Of a DNA stretch of 64,000 nucleotides, positions 7,741-16,073 are shown one piece after another (positions within the stretch are counted from its first letter, which is position 1; the number at the start of each line of letters is the position of its first letter). Made by a program: the position numbers and the translations under genes. Below the pieces are notes generated by a model that made no database searches, was not told the origin of the DNA, and saw only the letters and a program-made list of their open reading frames with translations. Source of the stretch: Anaerolineaceae bacterium (GTDB lineage: Bacteria; Chloroflexota; Anaerolineae; Anaerolineales; Anaerolineaceae); assembly GCA_016841365.1 (NCBI GenBank), contig JAENZI010000002.1:124001-188000 (forward strand), in the 5' to 3' direction.

Positions 7741-10700
7741 TTATTCTTGCGGCCGGTCACCGCTGCTATCGAAGAAGATATCCTGATTATTTTGTGACTC
7801 TTCCACGCCTGCATTCTCAAGGGGGAGTTCGGGTAGTGTGAAGCGCATCAGACGGTCATTGCCCGCATCAGATACCCACACCCGTCCATCTTCATCCACT
7901 GCTAAGCCGCCGACGACAGCGATCTCACCCGGACCACTGCCATAGCTGCCCCAGCCAGCAAGAAAATTTCCGAACTCATCAAAGGCTAAGATCCTGCCAA
8001 TGATCGGGTCAGCAACAAATACGTTATTGTTGGAATCGATTGCCAGGAAGGGTTTATTATCGAGCGAATCGCCATACCAGGCTTCGACATCCCAGGTGAT
8101 GTTCGATGGGTAATTAAGACTATCATCCTGGGGAATCATGATCTGAATGCGTTTGTTCCATGTGTCCGCAATATATACGCGCCCATCAGAATCGACTGCG
8201 ATGCCGACAGGTTCATCAAACTGACCGATTCCCAGGCCAGCACCACCAAAGGCGGCCAGGTCGTTGCCGTTACTGTCAAAGATGACCACACGTTTGTTAC
8301 CGGTATCGGTGACAAATACCCGTCCCTGGTCATCAACAGCCACGCCGCGCGGCCCCCAAAAGTGATAACGCGATTCGGCAGCGCCGAACTGACCCCACAT
8401 GGAGATAAATTCACCCTGGGCGGTGAACTTCTGGATGCGGTTATTCCAGGTATCGGCAACATATACCGACCCATCAGGCCCGACGGCAATTCCCCAGGGT
8501 TCATTGAGTGCGCCTTCAGGTGCCATTACGTTGGTGTTGTAATCGCTTGCGCCAAATGTGCCCCATTCGTGCAGCAAGTTGCCTTCGCTGTCGAGATGCA
8601 AGATGCGGTGGTTGAGCGAATCGGCTACATAGAGGGTGCCGTCCGGTGCAAACGCGATATCTCTGGGGGAATTAAATTGGTATTGTCCATCGCCATAAAG
8701 CATCAGGTCCGATTCGAGGGTGATGGTGTTCGCCTCGTAAGGGTCAATCGAGGGTTCAAGTGTGACGGGTGTGGCGCCATATTCCCAGATTTGCGAAACC
8801 ACATCATTGCGGATATACATGCGGAAGGAGTCTGAAGGCTGCCAGTTTTCCAATGTCAGCGTATCGACATTTGCCAATTCAGCATAAGGCGCGTAATCCC
8901 GGTTGAACCAGATCTCCCACAGGGCAGCGCGCATCTGACGGTTAGAAAGGGCATTCCAGGCTCGCTGGAAGGATAGGTTGTAATATGCCTGGCTGGGCCA
9001 CCACAGGCGGTGATAGTCGAACCGGACGTAGTCATCAGCGACAACAGGTTCAATCAGTCCATAATTGCCGCTGCCGACCAATATTATTTCAGAATCAAGC
9101 AGATCGCGGGTGGGGTTGGTGGAATACCAGACCTTATTCGGGTAATCTCGGAAATACCACCAGTAGGGATAGAGCAAATCGCTGTCATAGGCAACACGAA
9201 TTTCTTTGCCGCCGGTCAGCCGGTGGCTGATTTCTTCTACCTGTTCAAGTACATCCTTTGGGTCAGGGGCGGCGTGTGCGTAAACCAGAAACTCCTTTGC
9301 GGTATCGTAAAGGATGAAGTTTGCGCGGAAGGATGTGCGGATGGTAATCACTGACAGGATGGCGGCAAAGATGATCAGGGCTAAATTACCCATTTTCTTA
9401 AAGGACCAGTTCGCAGCGAGGAAATATAAGACTGCTGACGAAGCGACCATCCCCACGAAAGCGATCAGGAAGGTGCTGGTAGCTTCAAGTTGAGATAATT
9501 CATTCCCTTGAAAGGGTGGTGTGGCGCCTAAGAGTGAACCAAAAGTGCGGAAGGTTGTCAGGAAGAATAACCCGCCGAGGAGCACCACCAGCCAGCCCCG
9601 ATGCTGCTTGAAGAAAGACCAATCGTAGGAATCCAGCAGCCTGCCGATGCTCCAGCCGCTGGCCAGGATCATGGGCATAGTGATATGGGTGGTGAGCCAG
9701 GGCATGCGCTCGCCCGCAAAGCTGAAGGCAATCAGGCTCATCACTGACCAGTAAAGCAGCAGCGCAAGAACGGGTGTGTTTCTGACTTCGCCTTCGTTAT
9801 CCACAATGCGTGCGGGCTTTACTTCTTCAATTTCCTCGATATCTAACACTTCCGGTTCAGGTAGATCAGATTCAAGGACCTCTTGTGGTTCAGTCTTTTG
9901 ATTTTCGTCTGTTCGTTTTTTGAGCGCTTTCCTCAGTATAGGGATGCCCATGAAGGCTGCCAGCAGGGTGCCGAAGGCAGGCAGGAATTCATATATGGGG
10001 ATTTGGACAAGCGCATAATAATACAGTGGTTGTGTGCCGCGGGTGACGCCTTGCTGTGCCATCCAATAGCCCAACGCACCCATCAAGCCCATTGCAAAGC
10101 CGCTGCCCTGGGTGAAGATCGTTGTATAGAAGATGACGAAGATCGCCCAAAAGGTGCTGATATTCAGCGCCCAAACCTTCCAGTTCCACCAGATGCCGAT
10201 CAGGACGGCGATTAACAACAACGGCAAAACGAAGAGCAGGGAGGTGAGGATGCCATTGCTGCTATAATCGAGTGGATTGAAACCCAGGATGTCCATGGGC
10301 AGGGCGGCTAAAAGGGGTAGGACGATGGTGCCCTGCAAGATCAGGAGGTCAAATGACCGTTCATCGCGGATGCCGCGCCAGCCGATGCCTTTGATCAGGA
10401 AATAAACTGCCACCCCTAAACCAATCAGCAAACCCAAAACCAAGCCGCCGATCAAAAAGCGGGTGGCAGGTGCCAGCTCATTGAACATCACGCCAACACT
10501 CTCTTCACCTTCGGAAGCGGGGGCATTGGTTAAAGCGTGGTAGCTGAAACCAAAGGCAGCCATACCGAACAAGAAGGTGATGCCGACCACGATCAGAAAA
10601 ATCGTGCGCAGATGCTTGGAACGCCAGGGTTTGGTGAGAATTTTTTCGATGAAGATCACCGCCAGGAAGATCAATAACTCGGCGGTGAAGATATAGGATG

Positions 10701-11271
10701 TGGCTTTATCTGAAAAGTGCAGCGCCGTGATGATGGTGATAAATAACAGGGTGCGTTTATGGCCGTATTCCAGGTAGCGCAACACGCCCCAGATCAGCGC
10801 CATCCCCCAGAATACGATGTAAATTTCATTGCGGGTGTAGCGGCTATAAAATGAAATGAAGGGTGAAATTGTGAATAGAAAGCCAGCGACAAGGGATCCT
10901 GTCCGGCCGAGGTATTTCTTGAAAGCAAAAAGCGCAAAGGCAACAACAGCAACGCCGAAAAGTGCATCGGGGATGCGAGCTGAGAAGTCGCTGTCTCCGA
11001 ACAAGGTGTAGGAGAGGGCGATCAGGTGAAATTGCAGCGGCCCGTGGGTGATGGGATCATAGCGGTATCCGCCGCCCTGGTAGAAGGTGTAAGCCGGCAC
11101 AACATGGTTGACCTCATCGTGGCTCATCACTCGTTCGCCCAGCAGTGTGAAACGGCTGAGGACGGTTGTCAGCAAGATCAACGCAACGATCAGGTGATAT
11201 ATTGTTAATTGCGGCCAAAAAGAGAAAACAGGTCGGTCTAACCAGGTGTTGATTTTTGGATGACTGTTCAT
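7741..11271 (-). CDS. Agl23-type membrane glycosyltransferase fused to an NHL beta-propeller
   Basis: 1176 residues. The N-terminal ~700 residues hold a dozen or more membrane segments and resemble the GT-C type Agl23 (flippase-activity-associated, TIGR03663) family: the first extracytoplasmic loop carries the acidic motif MSHDEVNH (D52, E53) expected in dolichyl- or polyprenyl-phosphate-sugar-dependent transferases. An acidic loop at about 455-490 is probably cytoplasmic. From about residue 850 there are repeated NHL units such as GTLYVADSLNHRILHLD and GRVYIADTWNKRIQIM, predicting a six-bladed propeller outside the membrane. It likely transfers a sugar onto a lipid or protein at the cell surface; the acceptor is unknown. 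Single gene, convergent with rplT. Confidence 0.8.
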   Translation of the reverse strand: MNSHPKINTWLDRPVFSFWPQLTIYHLIVALILLTTVLSRFTLLGERVMSHDEVNHVVPAYTFYQGGGYRYDPITHGPLQFHLIALSYTLFGDSDFSARIPDALFGVAVVAFALFAFKKYLGRTGSLVAGFLFTISPFISFYSRYTRNEIYIVFWGMALIWGVLRYLEYGHKRTLLFITIITALHFSDKATSYIFTAELLIFLAVIFIEKILTKPWRSKHLRTIFLIVVGITFLFGMAAFGFSYHALTNAPASEGEESVGVMFNELAPATRFLIGGLVLGLLIGLGVAVYFLIKGIGWRGIRDERSFDLLILQGTIVLPLLAALPMDILGFNPLDYSSNGILTSLLFVLPLLLIAVLIGIWWNWKVWALNISTFWAIFVIFYTTIFTQGSGFAMGLMGALGYWMAQQGVTRGTQPLYYYALVQIPIYEFLPAFGTLLAAFMGIPILRKALKKRTDENQKTEPQEVLESDLPEPEVLDIEEIEEVKPARIVDNEGEVRNTPVLALLLYWSVMSLIAFSFAGERMPWLTTHITMPMILASGWSIGRLLDSYDWSFFKQHRGWLVVLLGGLFFLTTFRTFGSLLGATPPFQGNELSQLEATSTFLIAFVGMVASSAVLYFLAANWSFKKMGNLALIIFAAILSVITIRTSFRANFILYDTAKEFLVYAHAAPDPKDVLEQVEEISHRLTGGKEIRVAYDSDLLYPYWWYFRDYPNKVWYSTNPTRDLLDSEIILVGSGNYGLIEPVVADDYVRFDYHRLWWPSQAYYNLSFQRAWNALSNRQMRAALWEIWFNRDYAPYAELANVDTLTLENWQPSDSFRMYIRNDVVSQIWEYGATPVTLEPSIDPYEANTITLESDLMLYGDGQYQFNSPRDIAFAPDGTLYVADSLNHRILHLDSEGNLLHEWGTFGASDYNTNVMAPEGALNEPWGIAVGPDGSVYVADTWNNRIQKFTAQGEFISMWGQFGAAESRYHFWGPRGVAVDDQGRVFVTDTGNKRVVIFDSNGNDLAAFGGAGLGIGQFDEPVGIAVDSDGRVYIADTWNKRIQIMIPQDDSLNYPSNITWDVEAWYGDSLDNKPFLAIDSNNNVFVADPIIGRILAFDEFGNFLAGWGSYGSGPGEIAVVGGLAVDEDGRVWVSDAGNDRLMRFTLPELPLENAGVEESQNNQDIFFDSSGDRPQE

Positions 11272-11405
11272 AACGTTTATCTTTGTAAATGTGAATTATT
11301 TTGCTGGTTGATTGTAAAACTATACTTGAATCTGGATGTCCTGACAAGCCGGTGTCTACCTCTGATCAGGGGATACCCTATTAGGTTAATTAAGGTAGAA
11401 TCCCG

Positions 11406-11419
11406 ATAGGTATACCTAT
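11406..11419. promoter_or_regulatory. Perfect 14-bp palindrome overlapping the lipoprotein start
   Basis: ATAGGTATACCTAT ends inside the ATG at 11418, and a possible -10 box TAGAAT (11396-11401) lies just upstream. The position suits an operator, but no -35 is clear and the AGG inside it may simply be the ribosome site. Confidence 0.35.
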
Positions 11420-12437
11420 GATTAAAAAATTACTGATCTTAGGCTTGTTGCTATTCCTGGCAACAGCCTGTAAAGAGAATTCTATCACAGCTGTTCCCAG
11501 CTTAGACCCGACTGCATTAAATGAAACCGCGGTTTGGCTGGCGACGGCTGATGTTGCCCAACCAACGGAGATCCCACCCACGGTAACCCTTGCCCCTGCC
11601 GCAACCTGGACGATGCTGCCGACGATAGACCGCACGCGCCCATCGAATGCAACGCCTACAGCAGAATTAGCCTGTAACCTGGCTGGCGCAGGCACACCGA
11701 TTGACGTCACCATCCCTGATGGGACGGTTATGGCGCCTGGCGAGAGCTTTTTAAAGACCTGGCGGCTGGAGAATGTAGGTTCATGCACCTGGACACGGCT
11801 TTATACAGTGACCTTCTTTTCTGGTAACAGCCTGAATGCATATCAATCCCATAACCTGATGCAAGAGGTTCAGCCCGGAGATATGATCGATGTGACCGTG
11901 GAGATGGAAGCGCCTCAGGCAGCGGGTGTCTACCAGAGTAACTGGATGTTGAGTAACGCCGAGGGCGAGATTTTTGGCATCGGACCAAATGGGGATGCAC
12001 CATTTTATGTGTTGATCGAAGTGGCGTCACCTGCTACAGAAACACCGCAGCCTTCGCTGACTCCAACACCGACACCTGTGGTTTATGTGACCGGATCGGC
12101 AGAAGTGGTTGATGGGGATTTGTTTGATCTGGATGCGGCTGAAATCAACCCTGAGGATAATGTCCAAGCAGATTTCGTTTACCGTTTTAGCGAGGAAAGT
12201 GGGGCAACCCTTTCATTGATGAACGGGGCTGAATCGGTGGTATTTGGCAAGGAAGAACCCAGCTTTCAAGATTGTACTCAGGCGGATTTAACGGATGAGG
12301 ACGTCGTTTTGAATGAAACGCTACTCGGGTCCTACATTTGCTACCGAACATCCGATGTTCTGCCCGGTTGGTTAAGGGTCGAAGGTTTGGACGATGGGGC
12401 TTTTGCCTTCAGCTTTTTAACCTGGGCTGTGCCTTAA
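11418..12437 (+). CDS. Lipoprotein with an NBR1-like Ig domain
   Basis: 339 residues. Signal peptide with lipobox LATAC (C18), then a Thr/Pro/Ala-rich stalk (about 30-85), then a domain of about 110 residues with the pattern FLKTWRLENVGSCTWT...GVYQSNWMLSNAEG...FGIG, which matches the NBR1-type Ig-like fold often found in secreted Chloroflexota proteins. After a second Thr/Pro linker comes a C-terminal domain of about 120 residues that I do not recognise. Likely displayed on the outer face of the membrane. No catalytic motif. It diverges from the Agl23-NHL gene. Confidence 0.75.
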   Translation: MIKKLLILGLLLFLATACKENSITAVPSLDPTALNETAVWLATADVAQPTEIPPTVTLAPAATWTMLPTIDRTRPSNATPTAELACNLAGAGTPIDVTIPDGTVMAPGESFLKTWRLENVGSCTWTRLYTVTFFSGNSLNAYQSHNLMQEVQPGDMIDVTVEMEAPQAAGVYQSNWMLSNAEGEIFGIGPNGDAPFYVLIEVASPATETPQPSLTPTPTPVVYVTGSAEVVDGDLFDLDAAEINPEDNVQADFVYRFSEESGATLSLMNGAESVVFGKEEPSFQDCTQADLTDEDVVLNETLLGSYICYRTSDVLPGWLRVEGLDDGAFAFSFLTWAVP

Positions 12438-12526
12438 GGCTCATGATATCCTTCTGAAAAATTGTACACCGTTGGAAAACGATTAGTTTAGGGTTTTTGT
12501 CTCTTTCGGTTGCACAAAGAGGTTTC

Positions 12527-12535
12527 TGATATAAT
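12527..12535 (+). promoter_or_regulatory. Extended -10 promoter
   Basis: TGATATAAT forms a TGn-TATAAT extended -10 box; a -35 at normal spacing is not evident. It would give a leader of about 140 bases for the gene at 12680. Confidence 0.45.
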
Positions 12536-12679
12536 CAAATTGTAGATTTACAATCTCAAATAACTTAAGTTTTTCCATTTTGTTCAGTTAAAAATATCTG
12601 AAGTTGGTTGAGGCAATTGTGACTTTGCCCGCTTGTTTTAAACAACCAGTTTGTGCCTGTTTAAAGAAAGGTGCTTTAG

Positions 12680-13351
12680 ATGACAAAAAATGCGGACGGA
12701 AAAATGAAGTTAAAGGGCGGGTGTTTTTGGAATACCTTGATGGTGATTGGCGTTCTGTGTATCATTTTTTTCTGCCTGGTAATTACGATATTAATCTTTG
12801 AGGGCGGTTCCCCTATTCAAATGGATATTGTTATTTTCCTGGTTGTTGCACCCATCCTTGGTGGTGTTCTTCTTTATTTTGCAAACAAACATACCGCCTG
12901 GTGGACGAAAAGTGAGCCTGCAAAAACCCCAGCAACTGCCGGATCAACGTCTAAACCTGCTCCCGGCAAGTTTTCGTTTCAGGAAAACGACATTCTATGT
13001 ATGGCGGTGATTTACGAAGGTTATTTGCCGCAAGGCCACATTTTAGATGGGCGTGCGCTGGCTGAGGAGATCATGGAGAATGCCCATCGTCAGGGTTTGC
13101 CGGGGGAGATTAAATTAACACCGAGTACTGTCTTAAACATCAAGCGGGCAAATGAGGCTGCTTATTATGCCGAAGGGCTTGAGCCAAAGGATGAACTTCC
13201 TCAAATGCTGCAAGAAACGGTTAACTGGTTGCGGACTGGACTTCAAGCTCAGGGAGTTGATGCTGGCCGTTTGAATGTTAAAGAGATGGCGTTTAAGACA
13301 CATTCAAACCTTGTCAGTACCGTTTGGGTTGGGCTGATGGTGATGAGATAA
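12680..13351 (+). CDS. Unrecognised two-TM membrane protein
   Basis: 223 residues. Two membrane segments (about 16-38 and 47-66) are followed by a Pro/Thr/Lys-rich linker and a soluble domain of about 125 residues with mixed helices (DILCMAVIYEGYLPQGHILDGRALAEEIM...). I do not recognise the domain. AAAGGTG lies before the ATG. With both termini probably cytoplasmic, the soluble part would face the cytoplasm. It has its own upstream promoter candidate and a strong hairpin after it. Confidence 0.65.
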   Translation: MTKNADGKMKLKGGCFWNTLMVIGVLCIIFFCLVITILIFEGGSPIQMDIVIFLVVAPILGGVLLYFANKHTAWWTKSEPAKTPATAGSTSKPAPGKFSFQENDILCMAVIYEGYLPQGHILDGRALAEEIMENAHRQGLPGEIKLTPSTVLNIKRANEAAYYAEGLEPKDELPQMLQETVNWLRTGLQAQGVDAGRLNVKEMAFKTHSNLVSTVWVGLMVMR

Positions 13352-13398
13352 ATCAATTTATTCAGTTTTGATTATTAAAAGTTAATTTACGGCATATC

Positions 13399-13447
13399 AC
13401 GAGGATCTTGCACGCTAACATCATTTGCATGCGTGCAAGATCCTCGT
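13399..13447. terminator. Perfect 17-bp inverted repeat between convergent genes
   Basis: The arm at 13399-13415 (ACGAGGATCTTGCACGC) is exactly complementary to 13431-13447, with a 15-base loop. It lies between a plus gene ending at 13351 and a minus gene ending at 13463. Only weak T-rich flanks, but the position fits a bidirectional terminator. Confidence 0.6.
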
Positions 13448-13462
13448 TATTTGATTAAAGTG

Positions 13463-13690
13463 CTAAAAAAGGCTGCGGACGATCAGCATGAACCCGAAGA
13501 TGATCAGGGGAATGCCGATCAGCGCGCCGACGACCGTGATCGTGAGGATCACACCTGCCACCATCAAGGCCAGTCCCAAAATTGCGCCGACCAGCCGGCC
13601 TGTGACCTCGATGATCCAGATCACCAGGCGCCAAACCAGCCAGAAAGGATAGAGCAACCAATACACACGTTTTGTACGATGTTCTGTCAT
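13463..13690 (-). CDS. Small Gly/Ile-rich membrane protein
   Basis: 75 residues from ATG 13690. It begins with a basic-aromatic segment TKRVYWLLYPFWLVWRLV, then two hydrophobic stretches (GAILGLALMVAGVILTITVV and ALIGIPLIIFGFMLIV) typical of small membrane proteins of unknown function. The listed ATG is 5 bases from GGAGG; the more upstream ATG 13702 overlaps that site and is unlikely. Convergent with the preceding gene. Confidence 0.65.
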   Translation of the reverse strand: MTEHRTKRVYWLLYPFWLVWRLVIWIIEVTGRLVGAILGLALMVAGVILTITVVGALIGIPLIIFGFMLIVRSLF

Positions 13691-13768
13691 CATTACCTCC
13701 ATTTAAGTATACGCTGTGGTATGCGAAAAGTTGCAAAATCATTCGGGATCAGCTTGCGGAATTTGGGC

Positions 13769-13797
13769 TTAACATCTTTAGTTGATTCTGGTATAAT
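13769..13797 (+). promoter_or_regulatory. Promoter of tRNA-Ser
   Basis: TTAACA (13769-13774), 17-base spacer, TATAAT (13792-13797), 43 bases before the tRNA. Confidence 0.6.
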
Positions 13798-13840
13798 TTT
13801 CGTCGCTTGAAATTCAGAAAAATTGGATGACAGGCAGTTT

Positions 13841-13932
<92 letters not shown>

Positions 13933-13938
13933 AAACAA

Positions 13939-13970
13939 AAACCACCCGTGAACATGCGGGTGGTTTTGCG
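13939..13970 (+). terminator. Terminator of tRNA-Ser
   Basis: ACCACCCG (13941-13948) pairs with CGGGTGGT (13957-13964), followed by TTTGCGTTT. Confidence 0.7.
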
Positions 13971-14169
13971 TTTATTGTGCATAAATATTCGTTAAATTTA
14001 AGAGAAAAGGGCTAATATGATGCTGCGCCCTCTGCTTGTTTGGCCTGAAATAATATGCTAATATGGATTCAGCAATATTTCTTGCTGAATGCTGCTCGAA
14101 CACCCTTCCCAAACACAGCTGGTGCATCGAATATCTTTTACCTTGAGGTCGTTACAAGGAGAGTGTCAT

Positions 14170-14826
14170 ATGTTCCCATTTACCCTTCAAGAATTTTTAG
14201 ATTTGATTGGCAGTTATAACACTGCCTATTGGCCTTTGCCCCTGATCACTTATGGTTTAAGCATCGTTGCCGTGATTCTGGCCTGGCTAAAATCTGGTTC
14301 CGCCAGTAAAGCGGTCACCGTAATCCTAAGCCTTTTTTGGCTATGGATTGGCATCGTTTTTTATGGTTTTTGGCTAAGCAAACTTTCAATCTTAGCTTTG
14401 ATTTTCACAGTTCCGTTGATTATTCAGGCTGTTCTGTTCGCATGGAAGGGAGTGTTTCGGTCTGATCTCACCTTTAAACCCCGTGCGGACGTTTTTGGAC
14501 TGGTAGGAGGTTTGGCAATCCTTTACAGCCTTGCAGGTTATCCGCTCATCGAAAGCCTGTTAGGCCGGGGTTATCCGCAGACCTTGCTGATAGGGATGGC
14601 CCCTTGCCCTACGGCTGTCTTTACATTAGGGCTCCTGCTGTGGAGCGCGCATCCAACGCCCTGGCTTGTGGCCGCTTTTCCTGTTTTCTATGCTATTGTG
14701 AATGGGATTATCGTTCCCACAATGGGGATTGTTGAGGATTTGGGGATGCTGGCGGTGGGTTTGATCACCTATAGCCTGCTCCTGTACCGCAATCGAAAAA
14801 ACGGAAAACGATCACATCAAGGTTGA
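14170..14826 (+). CDS. DUF6064-like integral membrane protein
   Basis: 218 residues with about seven hydrophobic segments. The opening FPFTLQEFLDLIGSYNTAYWPLPLI and the internal GMAPCPTAVFTLGLLLW resemble the DUF6064 family, whose function is unknown. I chose ATG 14170, 8 bases after AAGGAG; the frame is open further upstream to 14089 but without a ribosome site. Monocistronic, located between tRNA-Ser and the hydrogenase operon. Confidence 0.7.
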   Translation: MFPFTLQEFLDLIGSYNTAYWPLPLITYGLSIVAVILAWLKSGSASKAVTVILSLFWLWIGIVFYGFWLSKLSILALIFTVPLIIQAVLFAWKGVFRSDLTFKPRADVFGLVGGLAILYSLAGYPLIESLLGRGYPQTLLIGMAPCPTAVFTLGLLLWSAHPTPWLVAAFPVFYAIVNGIIVPTMGIVEDLGMLAVGLITYSLLLYRNRKNGKRSHQG

Positions 14827-15039
14827 TATTCGAAGATTTAATAAAACGACAAAATAAAATCATATTCATTCTACAGTGTAAACCTAACCTATGTCTTTGC
14901 CGATTCCTAAAATCAGGCGGGTGAGTTGGTTGTTGTGTTAATTAATTATCGACTGCACTTATGTCGTCGATGTTCTTGGGGTTAACGTGCCAATTCATCA
15001 TTATCAAATATGACATTTTTCCTGAAACAGTTTAGTTTA

Positions 15040-15068
15040 TTGACTTAAAAAATCTGATTCTGTATAAT
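15040..15068 (+). promoter_or_regulatory. Strong promoter of the hydrogenase operon
   Basis: TTGACT (15040-15045), exactly 17 bases, TATAAT (15063-15068), near-consensus. The transcript would start about 15075. Between the preceding gene (ends 14826) and this promoter I see nothing coding. Confidence 0.85.
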
Positions 15069-15077
15069 CATTCTCAG

Positions 15078-15240
15078 CCTCGTCGAGCCGTAATATTGAG
15101 GATTATCGTAAGCAAGACCTTTTACGATGGCGACTTGACCTCAGGAGATTTACTTAATTGAGTCAAGAAGAATAGACAAATAAATATTGATTGAACAACC
15201 TCGTTAGATATATTTCGACGAGACGCACAACAAATGGAGG
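15078..15240 (+). promoter_or_regulatory. Structured leader RNA of the hydrogenase operon (unidentified)
   Basis: Three helices can be drawn: a closing stem CTCGTCGA (15079-15086) with TCGACGAG (15215-15222), a hairpin ATCGTAA (15105-15111) with TTACGAT (15122-15128), and a hairpin CTTGACCTCA (15134-15143) with TGAGTCAAG (15159-15167), one bulged C. The 3' arm of the closing stem can instead pair locally with CTCGT (15200-15204), giving a mutually exclusive fold next to the GGAGG ribosome site (15236-15240). No known riboswitch consensus recognised by eye. Confidence 0.5.
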
Positions 15241-15246
15241 ATCTTT

Positions 15247-15504
15247 GTGTCTGTTGGCGCCTGGTTTATGTTGATCTTAACCACAGGTTTTATGCTGACT
15301 TCTTTGCTGGTGTTATTTGCGCGCAAATTGGTCATGATCATCACTGCGATTGGCATGGGCAGTGTTCTTTTGGCTGTTATGTTTTTTATTTTTGGCGCAC
15401 CTTTTGCTGGCGCGATTGAACTGAGCGTTGGCGCTGGTTTGATCAGTGTGTTGTTCATCGTTGCCACCAGCATCACGGACCCCACTGCAGATCAGGCGGA
15501 TTGA
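15247..15504 (+). CDS. MbhD/DUF4040-like membrane subunit of group 4 hydrogenase
   Basis: 85 residues, three membrane segments, matching the short MbhD-type (DUF4040) subunit also found in Mrp antiporters and energy-converting hydrogenases. The pattern GMGSVLLAVMFFIFGAPFAGAIELSVGAGLISVLFI is characteristic in outline. It starts with GTG, 6 bases after GGAGG. First gene of the 12-gene operon running to 24335. It is expected to sit between the antiporter-like and hydrogenase modules of the complex. Confidence 0.8.
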   Translation: MSVGAWFMLILTTGFMLTSLLVLFARKLVMIITAIGMGSVLLAVMFFIFGAPFAGAIELSVGAGLISVLFIVATSITDPTADQAD

Positions 15505-15505
15505 T

Positions 15506-15736
15506 ATGAACAGGAATAAACTCGTTATTCTTGCCGTGGTGATAGTGCTGTTGATCGCTGGTTTTATTTTATACCGGGTGATCAACGCTGACACAGGAAT
15601 GCCAGTAGACCAAAATGGGTTCAGGGCCTGGTTTTGGGAACACCGTGGATTAGACCTGGTTGTGCATGTATTGCTGGTTTTTGCTGGTGCTTTGGGTATC
15701 GCTGCCATTCTGCCCCGAGAGGAGGAACATGATTAA
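15506..15736 (+). CDS. MbhE-like membrane subunit of group 4 hydrogenase
   Basis: 76 residues from ATG 15506, one base after the preceding stop. A hydrophobic N-terminal helix is followed by a conserved-looking loop FRAWFWEHRGLDLVVHVLLVF and a second helix, as in MbhE of membrane-bound hydrogenases. The open frame runs upstream into the previous gene but that part is out of register with any function. Translation is probably coupled to the first gene. Confidence 0.7.
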   Translation: MNRNKLVILAVVIVLLIAGFILYRVINADTGMPVDQNGFRAWFWEHRGLDLVVHVLLVFAGALGIAAILPREEEHD

Positions 15737-16073
15737 CCTGATGCTCCCTGCGTGGTTAGCGGGTTATATCCATGTCTGTATTCTGTTCGTATTTGCAGTG
15801 GGGCTGTTGTGCTTCTTTTTGCGAAGAGAATACATTCGGCAATTGGTGGGGCTAAAGCTGATGCTGCAGAGTGTCAGCCTGGGTTTGATCATGACCGGTT
15901 GGGAAAGCGGCGAGTTGAATTTATCGCAGTCTATGGTGATTTCAGCGCTCGTGATCGAAGCGGTTGTGATTGGGTTGGCATTGACCATGATCATTCATAT
16001 GGCAAAACACGCCGATGAAGAAAATAATGTAAATCGAGAAACTGGATCAATTTCGGAATTAAATGATATTTGA
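15729..16073 (+). CDS. NuoK/MrpC-like subunit of group 4 hydrogenase
   Basis: 114 residues, three membrane helices with a buried acidic residue in the third (SALVIEAVVIGLALTMII) and a small insertion between helices, as in NuoK, MrpC and MbhG. These subunits form part of the ion path near the antiporter modules. It overlaps the previous gene by 8 bases and is preceded by GAGGAGG at 15719-15725 within that gene. Confidence 0.8.
   Translation: MINLMLPAWLAGYIHVCILFVFAVGLLCFFLRREYIRQLVGLKLMLQSVSLGLIMTGWESGELNLSQSMVISALVIEAVVIGLALTMIIHMAKHADEENNVNRETGSISELNDI

Noticed and set aside
8362-8835. 157-codon plus-strand open frame within the Agl23-NHL gene
   Set aside because: It is the complement shadow of the NHL repeats, with no ribosome site and no family pattern.
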